A stretch of 64,000 bases of DNA. Source: Hypholoma sublateritium FD-334 SS-4. Lineage: Eukaryota > Basidiomycota > Agaricomycetes > Agaricales > Strophariaceae. Of this stretch, positions 22,401 through 35,600 are shown in pieces. A program made the translations under genes and the position numbers. Location: positions 62,001 to 126,000 of the forward strand of contig KN817594.1 of assembly GCA_000827495.1 (NCBI GenBank), read 5' to 3'. Numbering within the stretch: position 1 is the first letter of the stretch; every line of letters starts with the position of its first letter. The notes under the pieces were generated by a model. The model did not search any database and had not been told where the DNA came from. It saw nothing but the letters and a program-made list of their open reading frames with translations.

Positions 22401-23257
22401 CCATAGCCCAGAAGTCGCAAATGGGGCTTTCGCGTTCAGCGCTATCGCATCTAGACTCTGCACATAATTTATTCACTAAAGTTACGGACCATGCGCGCGC
22501 CGGAAAAATCTTGGTGCGTGCCCCCTTCCGCAGCGTAAATTCCGCAGACTAAACGCTTTTATTTACACAGCCCATCTTATCGAAACTGCGGGACCGCGCC
22601 CATATGGCGCAAGCTAGTAGCAGTCTTCCGCTACAGCCATCGGAAAGTGCGACCCGGCTTTCTTTCTATGGCCCGAAAATAAAAAGCGAAGTGGACGAGC
22701 TGTCGGCGCTGGGCGGCGTAACACGCCTCGTCTCGCGGCGGTCGTCGTCGTCGCCCTCGATGTCTGCCTCCTCACCCCAGCTGCAGAAACTCGTCTCGCC
22801 CACCCTTGCGGAGTCGGCGACTTTCCTTGTTTCGCAGGCCAACGAAGGCCCCAGTACTTGGCATAACTACACGCATGTGGAGAACTTCAACGTCAGCATC
22901 AATATGGGGGTCGGGGTCAGTGACTACTACCAGAATGGTGGGCCCGCAGTGGCACAGGAGCCTCACGGCGATGTCGGGATGCTCTACCAGATACCACCCC
23001 ATGAGCAGCAGCCACAAACGCATCATCATCATCACCCCCACCACCACCAACAGCAACAGCAGCAGCAGCACGTTTATCACTCTGGGGCGCCGATGGAAAT
23101 GAGCAACTCAATGTATTACAGCATGAATGGCTACCCACCGGTTTATGGGACTGTTAACGGCTACCCTATGGTACAGGGCGCCCCTTCACCTGAGATGTTG
23201 ACCCCGCCGCACGACCTGCAAGATTCATGGCAGAATCTACTGGCGCAGTACAAGTGA
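19430..23257 (+). CDS. Zn(II)2Cys6 fungal transcription factor, copy 1
   Basis: A binuclear zinc cluster (CAECRRLKLKCSRAFPC then SNCVKKGCAAICPEG) is assembled from four exons: 19430-19542, 19613-19624 (12 nt), 19677-19700 (24 nt) and 19774-19814. Further exons are 19884-19911, 19969-20205, 20322 to the TGG of ANSW, a 12-nt exon 20442-20453 (YLLQ), and others to 23257. A coiled coil follows (LHEKITTLASRVRQLEDSL), then a fungal-specific transcription factor domain (SSIYYRHAAWM, HRMAVFWMVLAIGTL, ARWVIMGIAVKLAQS, TYDSWQSLTFGRPPS, MWFLFTHVFSCA). The C-terminus has His runs and Gln runs (about 23020-23070) and ends PPHDLQDSWQNLLAQYK. It should be a nuclear, DNA-binding regulator; targets cannot be told. 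It is paralogous to 32655-36059. Confidence 0.88.
23020..23072 (+). repeat. His/Gln homopolymer-coding repeat
   Basis: CAT/CAC runs followed by CAA/CAG runs encode HHHHHPHHH and a Gln run of about seven residues in the C-terminal tail of transcription factor 1. Such tracts are length-variable and often modulate activation domains. Confidence 0.8.
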
Positions 23258-24028
23258 TGGGCATGATATTATCTGGTATCTATTCACCTCCGCTAACCTT
23301 CTTGTGTTCCTTGGTCTATTGCACCTGCTTCTGCGTATGGTACCCTCTGCGCTTGTATCTACGGATAGCCGCAGATGTGACGCCGCCGCTCCGCGGCGGT
23401 GCTTGTTCTTGATATTTTATTACTCGTAGTATACTGTACTAGCTATTTTGCATTCATGCTTTACCTTACTGTTGTTCATGCCTACTTTTATACCCCTTCC
23501 ATCACGTTTTACACATCTCAAATACTAGTAACAATGAAACTATAGTTATTCATCCTTGGTACTGGGTGTGTTGTATCAAAGACGACGGTGTGGGTGAATT
23601 GTGAAGGAATATAACCGTTGTTTCCGTGCCTGTGTCAATAATTCCTCAAGGTATATACTATATGTACTAACCAAATCTGCTTTGTAGAAGCGCTAAGCGC
23701 TTAGATATTTTTTCGAAGCAATCTCCTTGCAAGCTCCATGCATGTTTTAGTATCTGTTATTGTCAGAGCTCCAACGGGTGGCATGTGTAGCATGTACAAT
23801 CCTTATTTTCCCATTTTATTCCCGAAACACTACTGTGAGTTTGAAGCTTGGTTAGATCTCGAGCGAGCAATCGGACGCGAGCCAATGATGGTGATGCGCT
23901 TGCACCGAGTGACTTTCGCTTCGTGATTGACTGCATTCGTGCCGAGCCCAACGTGTCTCGCGAGCCTGTCCACTGATCAATTCCACTCCTTCATCCCGCC
24001 ACCTCCCCACCTCCTCGTCGTACGTAGC
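23258..24028. other. Intergenic region
   Basis: No gene recognised. It includes the 3' flank of transcription factor 1 and the zinc-transporter promoter. A palindrome TAAGCGCTTA lies near 23693-23702. Confidence 0.4.
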
Positions 24029-27000
24029 ATGCCTGCACTAGATGCTCGCACACGAAACAAGATCAGCCTAAACCCGTCCAAGGTCCTCGGAACCTCGTAA
24101 GCCAACCTCCTATAATCCGTATTAATCTATTCCTGAAACGACACGTTACAACCATCGCGCTCGCTGTATCTGTCTCACTCTATCTTCAAACTGCGTATCG
24201 ACGGTCACTAGAATCCCGAGCAGGCTCGTCCCGCGTATTCTCCTCAGCAATGTGCTATTCGTGTTCGCCGTGCATGCTTCGAAGGAGTGGCTGTTGACCT
24301 TTGATGTCGGCGTGTTCTGGGTGCTCATGCGGGTGTTTGCATGTGGCGGGCTGGGCGTGCTTGTATGGGAAGGATTAACCGGCCAGTCGGCGAAGAGGGG
24401 CAACATCGAGGTGCGTTTATGGGCGCCTGGTCACCAGAGCCGCATTGATTTGTTGATCTCGGGGCGTCATAATCAGTGGTCGGTGCTCGGAACTGCCTCT
24501 GTGCTGCAATTCGTGCGTTATGGGTGTCTATTCACGGCAATATACCGACTTTCCTCGCCGAGGTGCGTCGCATCTATAACTTTTCGAAGATGTCCTTTGA
24601 TTCTGACAGATAACCTAGAGTTATCCTCTTCGCCCATTTTTCGACGTATTGGATGGGATCGTTTGTGGGTACCTCCTCGGTCAGTCCGTGCGTAATGACT
24701 TTAGCGCTACTCTAAGACCATTCTACTTCATAGACAAGAAAAGGGCTAGCCGTTGGCGCTGCGATATTCGTTTCAATACTTTCAGACACCCAACTATCTG
24801 CAGCCGACTTTTGGCACATCGCACCCGGGTACGGGGCTTTGCTCCTACATGCATTCTCGTCCAGCGCCCTCGAACACACACTATCCGTGCTTTCACCTTC
24901 TCTTGGAACGACATTTTCGACAGCAGCGAGTATTCTGGGCGCCACCGTCGTCACACTGCCATTCTATCTGTTCAGGACTGTCGTGGTATGTTACGCTGTC
25001 GCTCCTTCTTTTACAGTTGACTTAAAAGCACCACGCCGCCAGCTCGACTTTCCCCCCACCCCTGTTCTTCCCCTAATATCGCTCGCCTGCCTCCCCATCA
25101 TCGCGTACTCCCTTCTATTCCTCACTCCCTTGACCATGCAATCCGTGAAGCAACTTTCATTCAAACCGCAGCATTTCGGCCTTTCCTTTCCCACTCTAGT
25201 GGCCTCCTCTTATATCCTTGGTACCATTGCCTTTAGGCAAGTACCAACATGGGCCGACCTTTTGATTGCGTCTCTGCTTTATGTCGGTACGTTATCTTCC
25301 AGGTCTATGCGAAAGGGCTTCGTTCATCTCATATCCTCTGGCTTAGGGATGTACCCAGAGAATATAGACACTATCACGGCGGTACCTCGTACCCCCACCT
25401 CAAGACTCGTCAGGTCATATTTAAAAACAATACTGTCCAACCCGGAATCTAGAAAGATATTCTACTTTTTGATGTTGAACCTTTGCTACATGTTGGTGCA
25501 GATGTTATATGGTGTTTGGACGAATAGTCTGGGTTTGATTTCGGATGGTGCGTGTCATTCACGACTTCAGTCACTCGATTGTTTCTCATAACAATTGTCA
25601 TGAAGCTATCCACATGGCCTTCGATTGTATGGCTATTGGCATGGGTCTCTTTGCATCCGTAATGGCAACTTGGGACCCCAATGAACGATTTACGTATGGG
25701 TGAGTAACTATTCATTCCGCTGTGTACCCAGTCATTCATAATGTCTATCTACTAGTTATGGTCGCATCGAAACTTTATCCGGTTTCGCCAACGGGATTTT
25801 CCTCATCTTGATATCTATATTCATCATGTTCGAAGCAATTCAGCGGATGTGAGTTGTCTCCCCGCTTTCCGACTGCTCTGTGATCCGTCGTTCATCTCCG
25901 GCCGGCAATCTCTAGATTGGAACCACCCGAAATGAACACAAACCAGCTCTTACTTGTCAGCTCGTTAGGTCTGGGGGTTAACCTCTTTGGCATGTTTGCC
26001 ATGGGTGGGCACCATCATCATGTAAGTTGCCAATCGAGTCAGATTAACAAACTTTTCATTAACACTTCTTCAGGGGGGAGGCGGGCATTCGCACTCCCAT
26101 GGGCATTCACACTCCTCATCTTCACATACTGAAGACCACTCCGGTCATAGTCACGGGCCCGTGGCCCAGTTGGAAGCCAAGTCGGACCATGGGCATTCCC
26201 ACTCCATCTCCCATTCCCACTCCCACTCACCTTCACCAATAACCGTCTCACCTACTCATGTGTCGCATTCCCCTACCTGCGATGATCACTCGCATTCACA
26301 TTCACATGATAAGGAACATAGTCATGGGGATCATGACCATGATCATGAACACGGCCATGAACACGATCACGACCATGGACATGGACATGACCACGCCCAC
26401 GAACATGACCACAGTGACCACGCCCATGACCATGACCATGGAAATGACCACGCCCACAATCATGATCATGGACATGAACACAACAAAAAACACACTCCTC
26501 CCCCAACAGAACATGCGCATTCACATTCACATGGCGAGCATGCACATGAACACGCATCGCACAGCCCAACCTCTCCAACCGGGCATCCCGCCCACATTCG
26601 TTCGACCTCCTCGAGCAGTATTTGCGAAAGGCCAACTCATGGCGACACTCGCGCTGTGAAGCGCCATTCCCGGGGGCCCTCCATATCCATTGACCTCGGT
26701 GCAGCATCTGCCAAACATGCATTGCTCGGTCAGCTGTCGCCGCCTATGGTCACCCCGTTGACTCCAAACTATACATTCGGGCATGACGAGCACTACACGC
26801 AAGTGCACGAGTCGAAGCATGTACCGAACCTGAGAGAGCCGTCGACGGGCCATTCACACTCTCAGGAGGGACATAGTCACAATATGCGAGGAGTGTTTCT
26901 GCATGTTATGGCGGTATGCATCTTGCTTTGTTTCTTTTATGTCTCTGGCTGACGTTTTCTGTGCAGGACACGTTGGGCTCGGTCGGTGTTATCATCTCAA

Positions 27001-27492
27001 CCCTCCTCATCCAGTTCTACGGCTGGACAGGCTTCGATCCCATCGCCTCCCTCTTCATCGCCATCCTTATCGCGGCAAGCGTCATCCCCCTCGTGATGGA
27101 CACAGGCCGAATCCTCGCTCTCGACGTATCAGACCGTCGAGCAGATATTGAGCATGCGCTGGCCGAAGTAAGTGGCACCCTATCTGGCTCAAATATCGCG
27201 TAAAAGTCTGACCCATCCCCCGCAGCTTTCTTCGATAGAGGGCCTCGCGTCGTACTCAGCCGCGCGGTTCTGGCCGAAGGACGCGTCGGCGCTCATCGGC
27301 TCGATCCACATCCAGCTTGCGGTGTCCGCCTCCGCGCATGATGTCGGCGGTCTTCACAGTAACCGGGGTGCGACCGTGTATACGCGCGCAGATCGCGTTG
27401 TGGAGCGCGTTGATACGCTGCTGCGCAAGAAAATATCGGGACTCGAGGAGCTGACGATCCAGATTGAGGGGACGGCGAGCGTCGCAGACTGA
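24029..27492 (+). CDS. MSC2-like cation diffusion facilitator (zinc transporter)
   Basis: A multi-exon gene beginning MPALDARTRNKISLNPSKVL. The N-terminal half encodes several hydrophobic segments, as in yeast Msc2 and animal ZnT5. The cation-efflux domain follows: MLYGVWTNSLGLISDAIHMAFD with the H-x3-D zinc site (intron inside), FTYGYGRIETLSGFANGIFLI, a His-rich cytosolic loop (about 26070-26560), then HVMADTLGSVGVIIS with the second H-x3-D site (intron after HVMA). The cytosolic C-terminal domain ends IQIEGTASVAD at 27492. Msc2-type proteins move zinc into the endoplasmic reticulum and early secretory pathway, usually with a Zrg17-type partner. Splice sites in the N-terminal third were not all resolved. 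The His-rich loop is unusually long. Confidence 0.87.
26071..26565 (+). repeat. His-rich loop-coding low-complexity repeat
   Basis: Degenerate repeats of CAT/CAC alternating with Ser, Asp, Gly and Glu codons encode GHSHSHGHSHS-type and then HDHDHEHGHEHDHD-type runs over about 160 residues. Proteins of this family bind zinc through such loops; length probably varies by slippage. Confidence 0.88.
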
Positions 27493-27971
27493 GGGATCTA
27501 GACGGGACTTGAGATGTAATTTATAATAGTAAATAAAATCTGCATAGGCATTTAGGTAAAATATTTGGGTTGAGCAAGCGCTTGGTAGAAGCGCTGCAGA
27601 CTACTGATATTTATCTAAAAGACGGGTAATCTGGTTGAGCGGCGACGATGCACAGCACTGAACCGGCTATAAATAGCATCAACTTGAGTGAACATGGCCA
27701 TGTGACAGGCGATCAGTTTCTATGTTACAGTTTTGGATTTGTCTCTTTTTGCTTGCCCGCTGTGTTGGCGACCAACCCGCCGTGGCCACCTTGGTTTCCA
27801 TTGATTCTCTCTGGAAACCGACAACAGGGCTCTTTTGGCCGCAACCTTCCTGCTTTTTTACTGTGGCTTTTGGCCCTTTTTGGCCACCTTTCAAGTTCAG
27901 GCCGTGTCAGCCTCTACATTGCTATCAATATAGTGTTTGATAGACAGCAAGTCGCGGTGTTACAATTAAGT

Positions 27972-29752
27972 ATGCCACCACCCTCTGTTTCCCCCCTCAC
28001 CGCCTCAGGACAGAAATCATTCTATTCCCGGCCAGCCACCAACATACACGGTACAACCTTCAACGACGATCGAGATAATCTTCACCGGGTCGAGTTTGAG
28101 GCGCCATTTACAGCAGACGCGGGCTCAGAGCAACACCGTCTACAACGCGAACAAGAAACCCGCTTTTCAATCGACTACAGTCTTGAACTCGAACACCAGC
28201 TAGCAATGGAGAGCCCACCACAGACACCCGCACACGGCCAGACGAGCCACCAGACGACCACGGCAACCACTGGCGACAGTTCCAGCCCCCGTACGAACGA
28301 GCTCGCGCCAGATCCCGACGTCCTGGCTCATATCATCACCCAGCTGCGGCATTCGTTGGCTGACATCACGAAGGAACGAGACGAACTGGTCACGATGCTC
28401 GCGACGACCAACACGGAGCAGGCGAATAGGACAGACGCCTTGCAGGCTATGACGGACAAAGCGACGGCCGCGGAGGAGGAACTTACGCTGCTAAGGAGGA
28501 AGTCGAAAGAGGACGAGGACCAGATTGTGCTTCTGAGGACGAAGGTGGAGGAGAGCAGGTACGATCACATGCATCTCTTCTGCACTGCAAATCCTTCATT
28601 TCGCTGATCGTCTGACTCCTATCTAGGCGTGGTCTTATGCGCCTGCAGACAGAAAACAGGCGGCAGAGTATGGCTCCTATCGATGTCTCCCGAGCCAGTT
28701 CGGGAACCTTCGCCTCGTTCACCAGCCCGCCGTCGTCGAAGCGTGCATCGTTCGTCCCATTGACGGGTTCCATGCAAGGGAAGACCTCTGGACACAGGCG
28801 TAACGGCTCAGTCAACGATGCCAATTTGTCTGCTTTCCCTATTACCCCCGACCAAACGCCGAGTCCTAACATGCGCGCCTTCAATATCGCTTCTGCGGAA
28901 GCGTCACTCTCAGGCGCGCCCAGTAGCTCTCGCAGATTCTCCGGACTGTTCGGACGCCAGCCTTCGTTCTCGGATACCGATGCGGTAGACTCCTCTGCAA
29001 TAGGCGCTGAGAATTCTGTCACCGCCCTCGAATTCGAAGCCCTGCGCAAGGAACTGCAGGTTGTCAAAGACGAATTAGAAACTGTGAAGCATGAGCTGGG
29101 AGAGGTGACTGAAGCAAAAGAAGCTTCAGAAACATGTGTCACCGCCCTTCGAGAGTTTATCGCAGATAATAATGTGGGAGTAGTTGATGCTTCCACCGGC
29201 GTCAAGTTGCCACCTCCTCCATCAATGGCGACTGGTGAAGAGACATCCGGCGAGTCGAAAAAAACTGGCAGTGGCTGGGGGTTCAAGCTCTGGGGAAATG
29301 GGGTCCCCGACTCTTCACCGAAGCCCGGCACCGGAAATGTTCCTCATTCGGCCTCATCTGCAGCCTCCTCGCCTATGGCTCCTGCCGCAACCCCCCCGAA
29401 TTCCGCAGCACCACCCTTGTCACGCAAGATTGGCGGGTTCTTTACTTCGCGATCCAGTACTTCTTCCAGCGTATCCCGCGACCCAAACCAGCCTCAAGCA
29501 CTCCACCTCCAAACTAATGCGGCTGTGACCCAATTGCCTTCCCAACGTGACTCGTTATATAGCCACTCCGACGTTTCAAGTATCGCCGAACCAATCAGTC
29601 CAGGAAGCGACATAAATGGTCTTGGAAATACGGTGTATGCCCAATTCAAACCACGCGAAATACTTCAGGAGGAAGCCGTGGTTAAGGATTCGACCAGCCT
29701 CGAAGCGAGCTCCGCCCATGTCTCCATGTCGGGCTCGGATATAGAACTTTAA
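27972..29752 (+). CDS. Coiled-coil, Ser-rich protein of unknown function
   Basis: Two exons, 27972-28558 and 28627-29752, join across a 68-nt intron at EESR-RGLMRL. The product is about 570 residues. A disordered N-terminus leads to a coiled coil (LAHIITQLRHSLADITKERDEL to LRTKVEESR), a Ser/Pro-rich middle with short basic patches (SSSRRFSGLFGRQPSF), a second coiled coil (EFEALRKELQVVKDELETVKHEL), a small conserved-looking GWGFKLWG patch, and a Ser-rich tail ending MSGSDIEL. This layout resembles fungal cytoskeletal or Golgi tether proteins, but no family was recognised. Start chosen at the first ATG that keeps the long frame; an in-frame upstream ATG at 27648 adds an unlike, hydrophobic stretch and is less likely. 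Confidence 0.72.
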
Positions 29753-32654
29753 TGACAAATGGCTTATCAATATCGCCGAACTTGGATGATCACGACCTAG
29801 GCCATATACCTTCTTTCCTTCGGATTCCCCGATTTCTATCACCCGGACCTCACTATGACGCTAGATACCGCTCACGACGATTATGACTCAATGATATTAT
29901 CCCGATACGCCACCACTCGTCAAGCTACTTTTTGCCAAGCGGGTTAATGTTATGATTATAGTGCATTATTTGACTACATGCATGACCTATTCTTTCACTT
30001 TGGTTTCTTTTCTCGTCGAAAAAAAGGGTCCCCAATAATATTAATTCCAGCCTTCGTCTCTGGATATGTCCTGTTTTACCCTAGTCAGCTCTCATACAAC
30101 GCGTATATTTCTGTGGGCACAAACGTATCGCGTATTGAATATCTCCGGACCCGTTCCTTGCGATCGGGGCGTTGGAAATGGTAATATTTGTTCCCAAAAG
30201 AGGAGGCATCTCGCGATCGTTAAACGTGGGCATCTCGATCCTTCCGTCAGCCCTGGTGTGAATTTCAAATAAGCGCCCAGCGTAAGAGCACTCGCTGTAG
30301 ACTACTAGGCATGTCGCTCAAAGACAGTCGAGTGGACTACGATCATCCAAGCAAGTCGTAATGGATATGACATTGGCAATTTGTGAAGATCACTATCCCC
30401 TCGGCGGTCGAAGGGATATGAGCCGTCGCTGCGGGTGAAAGTACCGTCATGGCTGATGAGTCATTGAGAGATGGATCGTCTTCCAACCTAGACATGGTGC
30501 AATGGCTCGTTTGCCGGTCCCTTTCATTCACCGTAATGACATGCACATCATTATTGGAATATTCTGAGGTCTTATCACGAAACACACGTGGATGTTTGAT
30601 GCCCGTACATGATAAGTTTAGAGTAGGGTATGCATGGTACGAGAACGGCTACATGAGGCTAAGTATCCGTGCTGGTGTGGCACCAGGTTAATGGACAGCG
30701 TTTTTTCCATAGAATGGGCACTTGAGCGCCAGCGCTTGCACACCACTAGCGCTTCTATGAGAATATATCGAAAATTGCACACAAAATCAGACATATGATT
30801 TGGGGCGCGTTCGCTAATATTGTTCTAAAATAGCTATGCACATCTCTCCTTACAGAGCAGTGTTTCGGAGCGATGGAACTACGTCCCGAACTGCAGGTCA
30901 ACTGACCTCATTATTCGGCCGTATGTTCCTGACGCACGCCTTCTAGTACAGTTCTGTCGACCGGCTGCCCTCCACGAAGAGAAGAGCCTAAACCAATAGG
31001 CGGTACACGTTTCTTTCAGGTTGTTTTTGTTTCTGGGCTTTTCTGGGCTTGATTGTGACGCTGCCAATGACATACTTGAAATGACCGGCCGGCCGGAGAT
31101 ATTACTTACTATTACTATTAGGTAGTCGAGCCCCACGGGGGGCACCGGATGATGAGTTATATTTATGAGTAATGCTACATAGATTACGCCACTCGCTGAT
31201 TCGACACACTCAGGCTCAAGGAAGTAAAGAGAGCTGAGGCCGACTCAAGGCTTTGAAATCAGGAACACTCGTCACGATATTATCCTATAGATAGCATATT
31301 ATGTCGAGGGATGACTGGCAGTGACCCACAACGTCTGCCGGGTAAGTGAGAACCGGTTTAACTCCGCGACTCCTGGCTATTTCTCTTGTAGCTCAAGAGC
31401 GATAAGGACGTATATGTATAGCCCATGTGTACGGGATCATCAATACCTTTCAACCGGATTGGGCTCCGCTTGCAATTCATTAAACACTCATTGGCTCAAG
31501 TCTATTTATGCCTTGCTCTTGGGAACTTTTGGCATACCTTCAGAGGCAAATGAAACTGACATCCATAGGAAAATTCGGAGTACACCTTGTATCAAGTTGG
31601 GTAGGAAGTGCTACACATGGTTGCTCAGAAACGGCCGATCTCGATCTACCGACAATTGCCCACCGCGGTACCCAGTGGCACGCCGATATCAGCGTACATT
31701 AGGAGCGGCATACGAAATGAGTCGAGATGTTTCAATGTCACTGGTGCGAAGGATCAGACCTACACACAAGTTATAAAGGACTGCTATGTCTGATGCACAC
31801 CAGTGGCAAGAACGGAATATGAAAAAATTGTAAGCGAAGAGTTAGGCACGTTTTATTTGTGCGACTATACGAGTATATAAGGGATTCTTTAAATTTTGCG
31901 TACGTTCGAATGTCGAGGACCATGAGTACGCCTATGCCTGACAGCTCCGGTGGTCACGGAGGAAGGCATGAGCAGGATACGACGAACAGTTGTGATATCG
32001 CTACTTACTTTAGAGCGATGTCACAGATGATCATAGAAGGTAATCGCGGGACATATATGCACTAAAAATTCTTCCGCCGATGCCCAAACATTGCACTTTA
32101 CACAACGCGACTGATACAATACCTACTAAGAAGTGTCGTAAGAAGTTTCTTCGCTTGTGGATGCTACATCAGACGTACAGAGCTGAAACGGATCAAGTGA
32201 AGGTTTATTATGATAAGGGCGTAGGGGGTTTGGGGGTCACCTGTTGACTGACTTCTCGGCAAGATCGTTAGCTGCGAGTCTGGTAAGTGTCACTTGTAGT
32301 TCAATAGGGAATCCGTACCATTTATTTGCCTACCCCTTGGCATCGATATGTGAACTAGTTCATCAGCTCCTAGATAGGATGGCCTCGCTGGTATGGTGTC
32401 TGCGAGTATTTCAGGGTTTTTTTACTCCATACTATTGTCCTGTTGTGTGCTAGTTGTTTGTAGGGAGTGCACATTTAACAGGTCCCTCGCAAAAACCAAG
32501 CAAAAACACAGCTTCGTGCCGAAGAAAGTGATATCGGGGATGAGGCGGGCTCGGCAATCTCCGTTGTGTATTTGAGGTACGGCTATCTAAGTGGAATCGG
32601 GAGAGCTCCCACCTGCCATCTCTATCTTGTCTTCCCCCATCATCTCAACCCCCA
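29753..32654. other. About 2.9 kb without a recognised gene
   Basis: Only short frames without motif are present. The longest (31321-31776, plus) has no recognisable family. Features seen: a CCGGCCGGCCGG palindrome near 31084 and AGCGC-rich short motifs near 30270 and 30730. It may contain decayed genes, non-coding transcripts or the promoter of transcription factor 2. Confidence 0.4.
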
Positions 32655-35600
32655 ATGCCCTCCCCCCCATCTTACGAGCGGAGGCTCAATGGTCCGAGTG
32701 GGCCCGAGAACCCCGCAAAGAAACGGAGAAAAGGAGCGACTCGTCTCAGTTGCGCAGAGTGCAGGAGGTGCGTATATCAATGCACTTATTAACATTTTTC
32801 GAGAACTAAAGCACTGTGTCTCTGTAGGCTAAAACTGCGCTGTGATAGACAAATACCTTGCAGCTCATGCGTAAAGAGAGGATGTGGAGCAATCTGCCCG
32901 GATGTGAGCACCTTTTCTGTACCAGAGCCTATATTCTAACCTCGTCGATCTTCCCCAGCAATCGCTAACGACTGGCCAAGGGAACAGGCACGAATTTTCT
33001 TGAATAAACTGGTGATTTATTGACAGAGATTAAAGATTTGTTCTGGCTTCAACCCAAGAGCTGCACGAAAAAATATCAGAACTCGCAACACGCGTTCGCG
33101 AACTTGAGGATGCCTTGCGTGCTTCTCATCAGCATTTATCAACCGAGCCGCATCCTCTCCTTGCGGAGGAACTTCTCAAAATCAAAGCCCCCCTTCAAAG
33201 GGATGTCAATAGCATCAAGTCCAACCCATCTGTAGTTGTGAAAGAAGAGGAGAACAATCCTGATGTCGTCGATGCTTTTGGTACGCTTTCAATTGCGCTC
33301 TCGGGAAAAACCAAATATTTCGGGCACACTGCAAATTCCTGGGTTCGTCCACCTCTTTTGATTAATAATCTGTCTCCCCTGACCCGAACTTTTTAGTATT
33401 TTCTCCAAGTAAGCTGAACAGACAAAAGCTATGCGATTGAGCATTGTGCTGATCTATTTTTAGAACGAATTACCCGAAGATGAAGAACCGGACGACTACT
33501 TGGTGGCTTTGCAAAACCACTTGCCACCAGATATCCTCTCTCGCGCTGCTTCCTTCCCCATCTCTCCACTGTCTGTCACCACAAATGTTGGCCTTCAGAG
33601 ACTGTTCTGGTTTCTACCGTCGGCGGAAATGGCGCTTGATCTTCGATCAATCTATTACACTCATGCCGCATGGATGTGTGTACAAACCCGCTCACTTCTA
33701 CCCCTGTTTACTAAGACAGCTCCATCGACAGGTATAATCCGATCAGCGTAGAATCCTTCGATACAGAAGTGTACACCTCTTTCTACGGTCAAGACCTCGC
33801 GTCCCTTCCTAATGACCCTATCTTGGCACATCGCCTCTCTCTGATGTTCATGGTCTTAGCAATTGGGTCTCTCATGAATACCGCTATGCCCGCGTACAAT
33901 ATAGACGCTGAGAAGTACCACCAATTGGCGCGAGCTGCCCTCTTCCATCATTCATTCTTTGACAACCCCACCATCAATGCAGTGCAAGCACTGGTGAGTC
34001 AACTCGTGATCATTACTCAGTGGATAACCAATTAATCAACGTTGCTCTAGTATCTTATGACATTCTACCTATTTCTAGTGGACCGTCACGGGACGAATTC
34101 TGGGGCGCGTTGGGCCATGATGGGGCTCGCAGTCAAGGTCGGCCAAAGTGTGAGTTACTATTTTTATCGTCATACCCCTATTGGCACGTCTGATCAAACC
34201 TCCCGGCCTAGATTGGACTTCGTAAGTTCCGTATATGCTTTGTCCTTAACAGTATATCTAACGCGTGACTGTTCGTTTCACCAGACAGGGATTCTGGGAA
34301 ATGGAAAGTCGATCCTACCGAAACGACCCGGCGCCGCGAATTATTCTGGGAGTTGTTCACATATGATTCATGGCAGTGTTGGACGTTTGGTCGTCCGCCT
34401 TCATTCTTCCCGCCGCATTTTGATTGTAAAATGCCCTACCTGGAGGATAATTCGGATGAACACAGCTGTGAGAATAATTTCATTGGACTGCCTCCGCTAT
34501 ACTCACAGCATCATTTTCTTAGTCCATGCATGGAAGCACCGGTACTCGATGGAATGTATGACCTTGCTACACGATCAAGCTTTCGGTGCAAAAATGCCGA
34601 CCTATGCCATAATCCTTCAGCTAGATAGAAAACTGCGCGCGTTCCCTGTTCCGCCTGTACTTCAAGTTGCCGGTTTCGGGAGCTCAGAGCCGCGGATTGG
34701 TGGCTACCCGGACACAATTGCTATGACTCTACAGAGACATATCGTATTAGCAATCCGAGAGATGAGTACGTTAGCTCCTCGTAATCCCATGAGACGTACA
34801 GCCGCTAACAAATTTCCTTACTCTGCCTGATTATGTCTGTAATTAGATCTGCTCTACCTTCACCGAAGCTTCTTCGCTCGGGCTATCAGTGATCATCCCA
34901 AGGACCCGCTAGGCAGCCCATATGGTACTTCGGTTATCGCAGCCTATCGCAGTGCAGGCTCTCTCGTTGCGATGATGAGAAATCTACACACGCAGCTCAA
35001 GGAACCGAGCGAACGAATCTGGTTTTTATGGTCACATATGTTCTCGTGCGCGGTAATTATTGCAGTTCATTTTTAAATAATTATGAGTGGAAATTGACGG
35101 TCGTAATCAGATCATCTTAGGATCAATTGTAACGCGTTGTCCATCTATGAGCCTCGCTCCTTCGGCTCTCGTTCAACTGGATTCGGCATGTGAACTTTTC
35201 TCCGTCGCTGCTCGCGGATTCAAGGCCAACAAAGTGCTAGTAAGTGACTAAAATATACTATGTGTACCTCAAAATTAATCTCCGTGCATAGCAAATCATG
35301 TTGCACCTGCAAGAGAAGGCTCATTTCAGTCTCGATGAGTTCCGAAGAGGAAAAGATTCTCCCGTGCTTTCTAGGAACCAAATGCCCGGTCCGAAGACGC
35401 CTGACGGTGATGACGATGAGCTTTCTGTCCTCGGAGGCAAGACGCGACTCGTGTCGAAGAGAGAGCCCTCATCACCTATCCTTATGGATCGCTCGCCTAT
35501 ATCGCAAAACCCTATAGTGCCACTGCCACTCTCGCCGGGTGTGCATAACCAGCTTCCCCCCAGTGTCCTTGAGTACCTTCGGTCCTTTGGGCCATCAGGG

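Noticed and set aside
26273..26722. Minus-strand and alternative-frame His/Met/Val-rich frames opposite the zinc-transporter loop
   Set aside because: They mirror the His-codon repeat of the transporter and have no independent start, splice or family evidence.
23692..30735. Recurring AGCGC(T/C)-rich short motifs near 23693, 27574, 30270 and 30725 as a dispersed element
   Set aside because: The shared part is under 12 bp with no consistent flanks, too little to call a repeat family.
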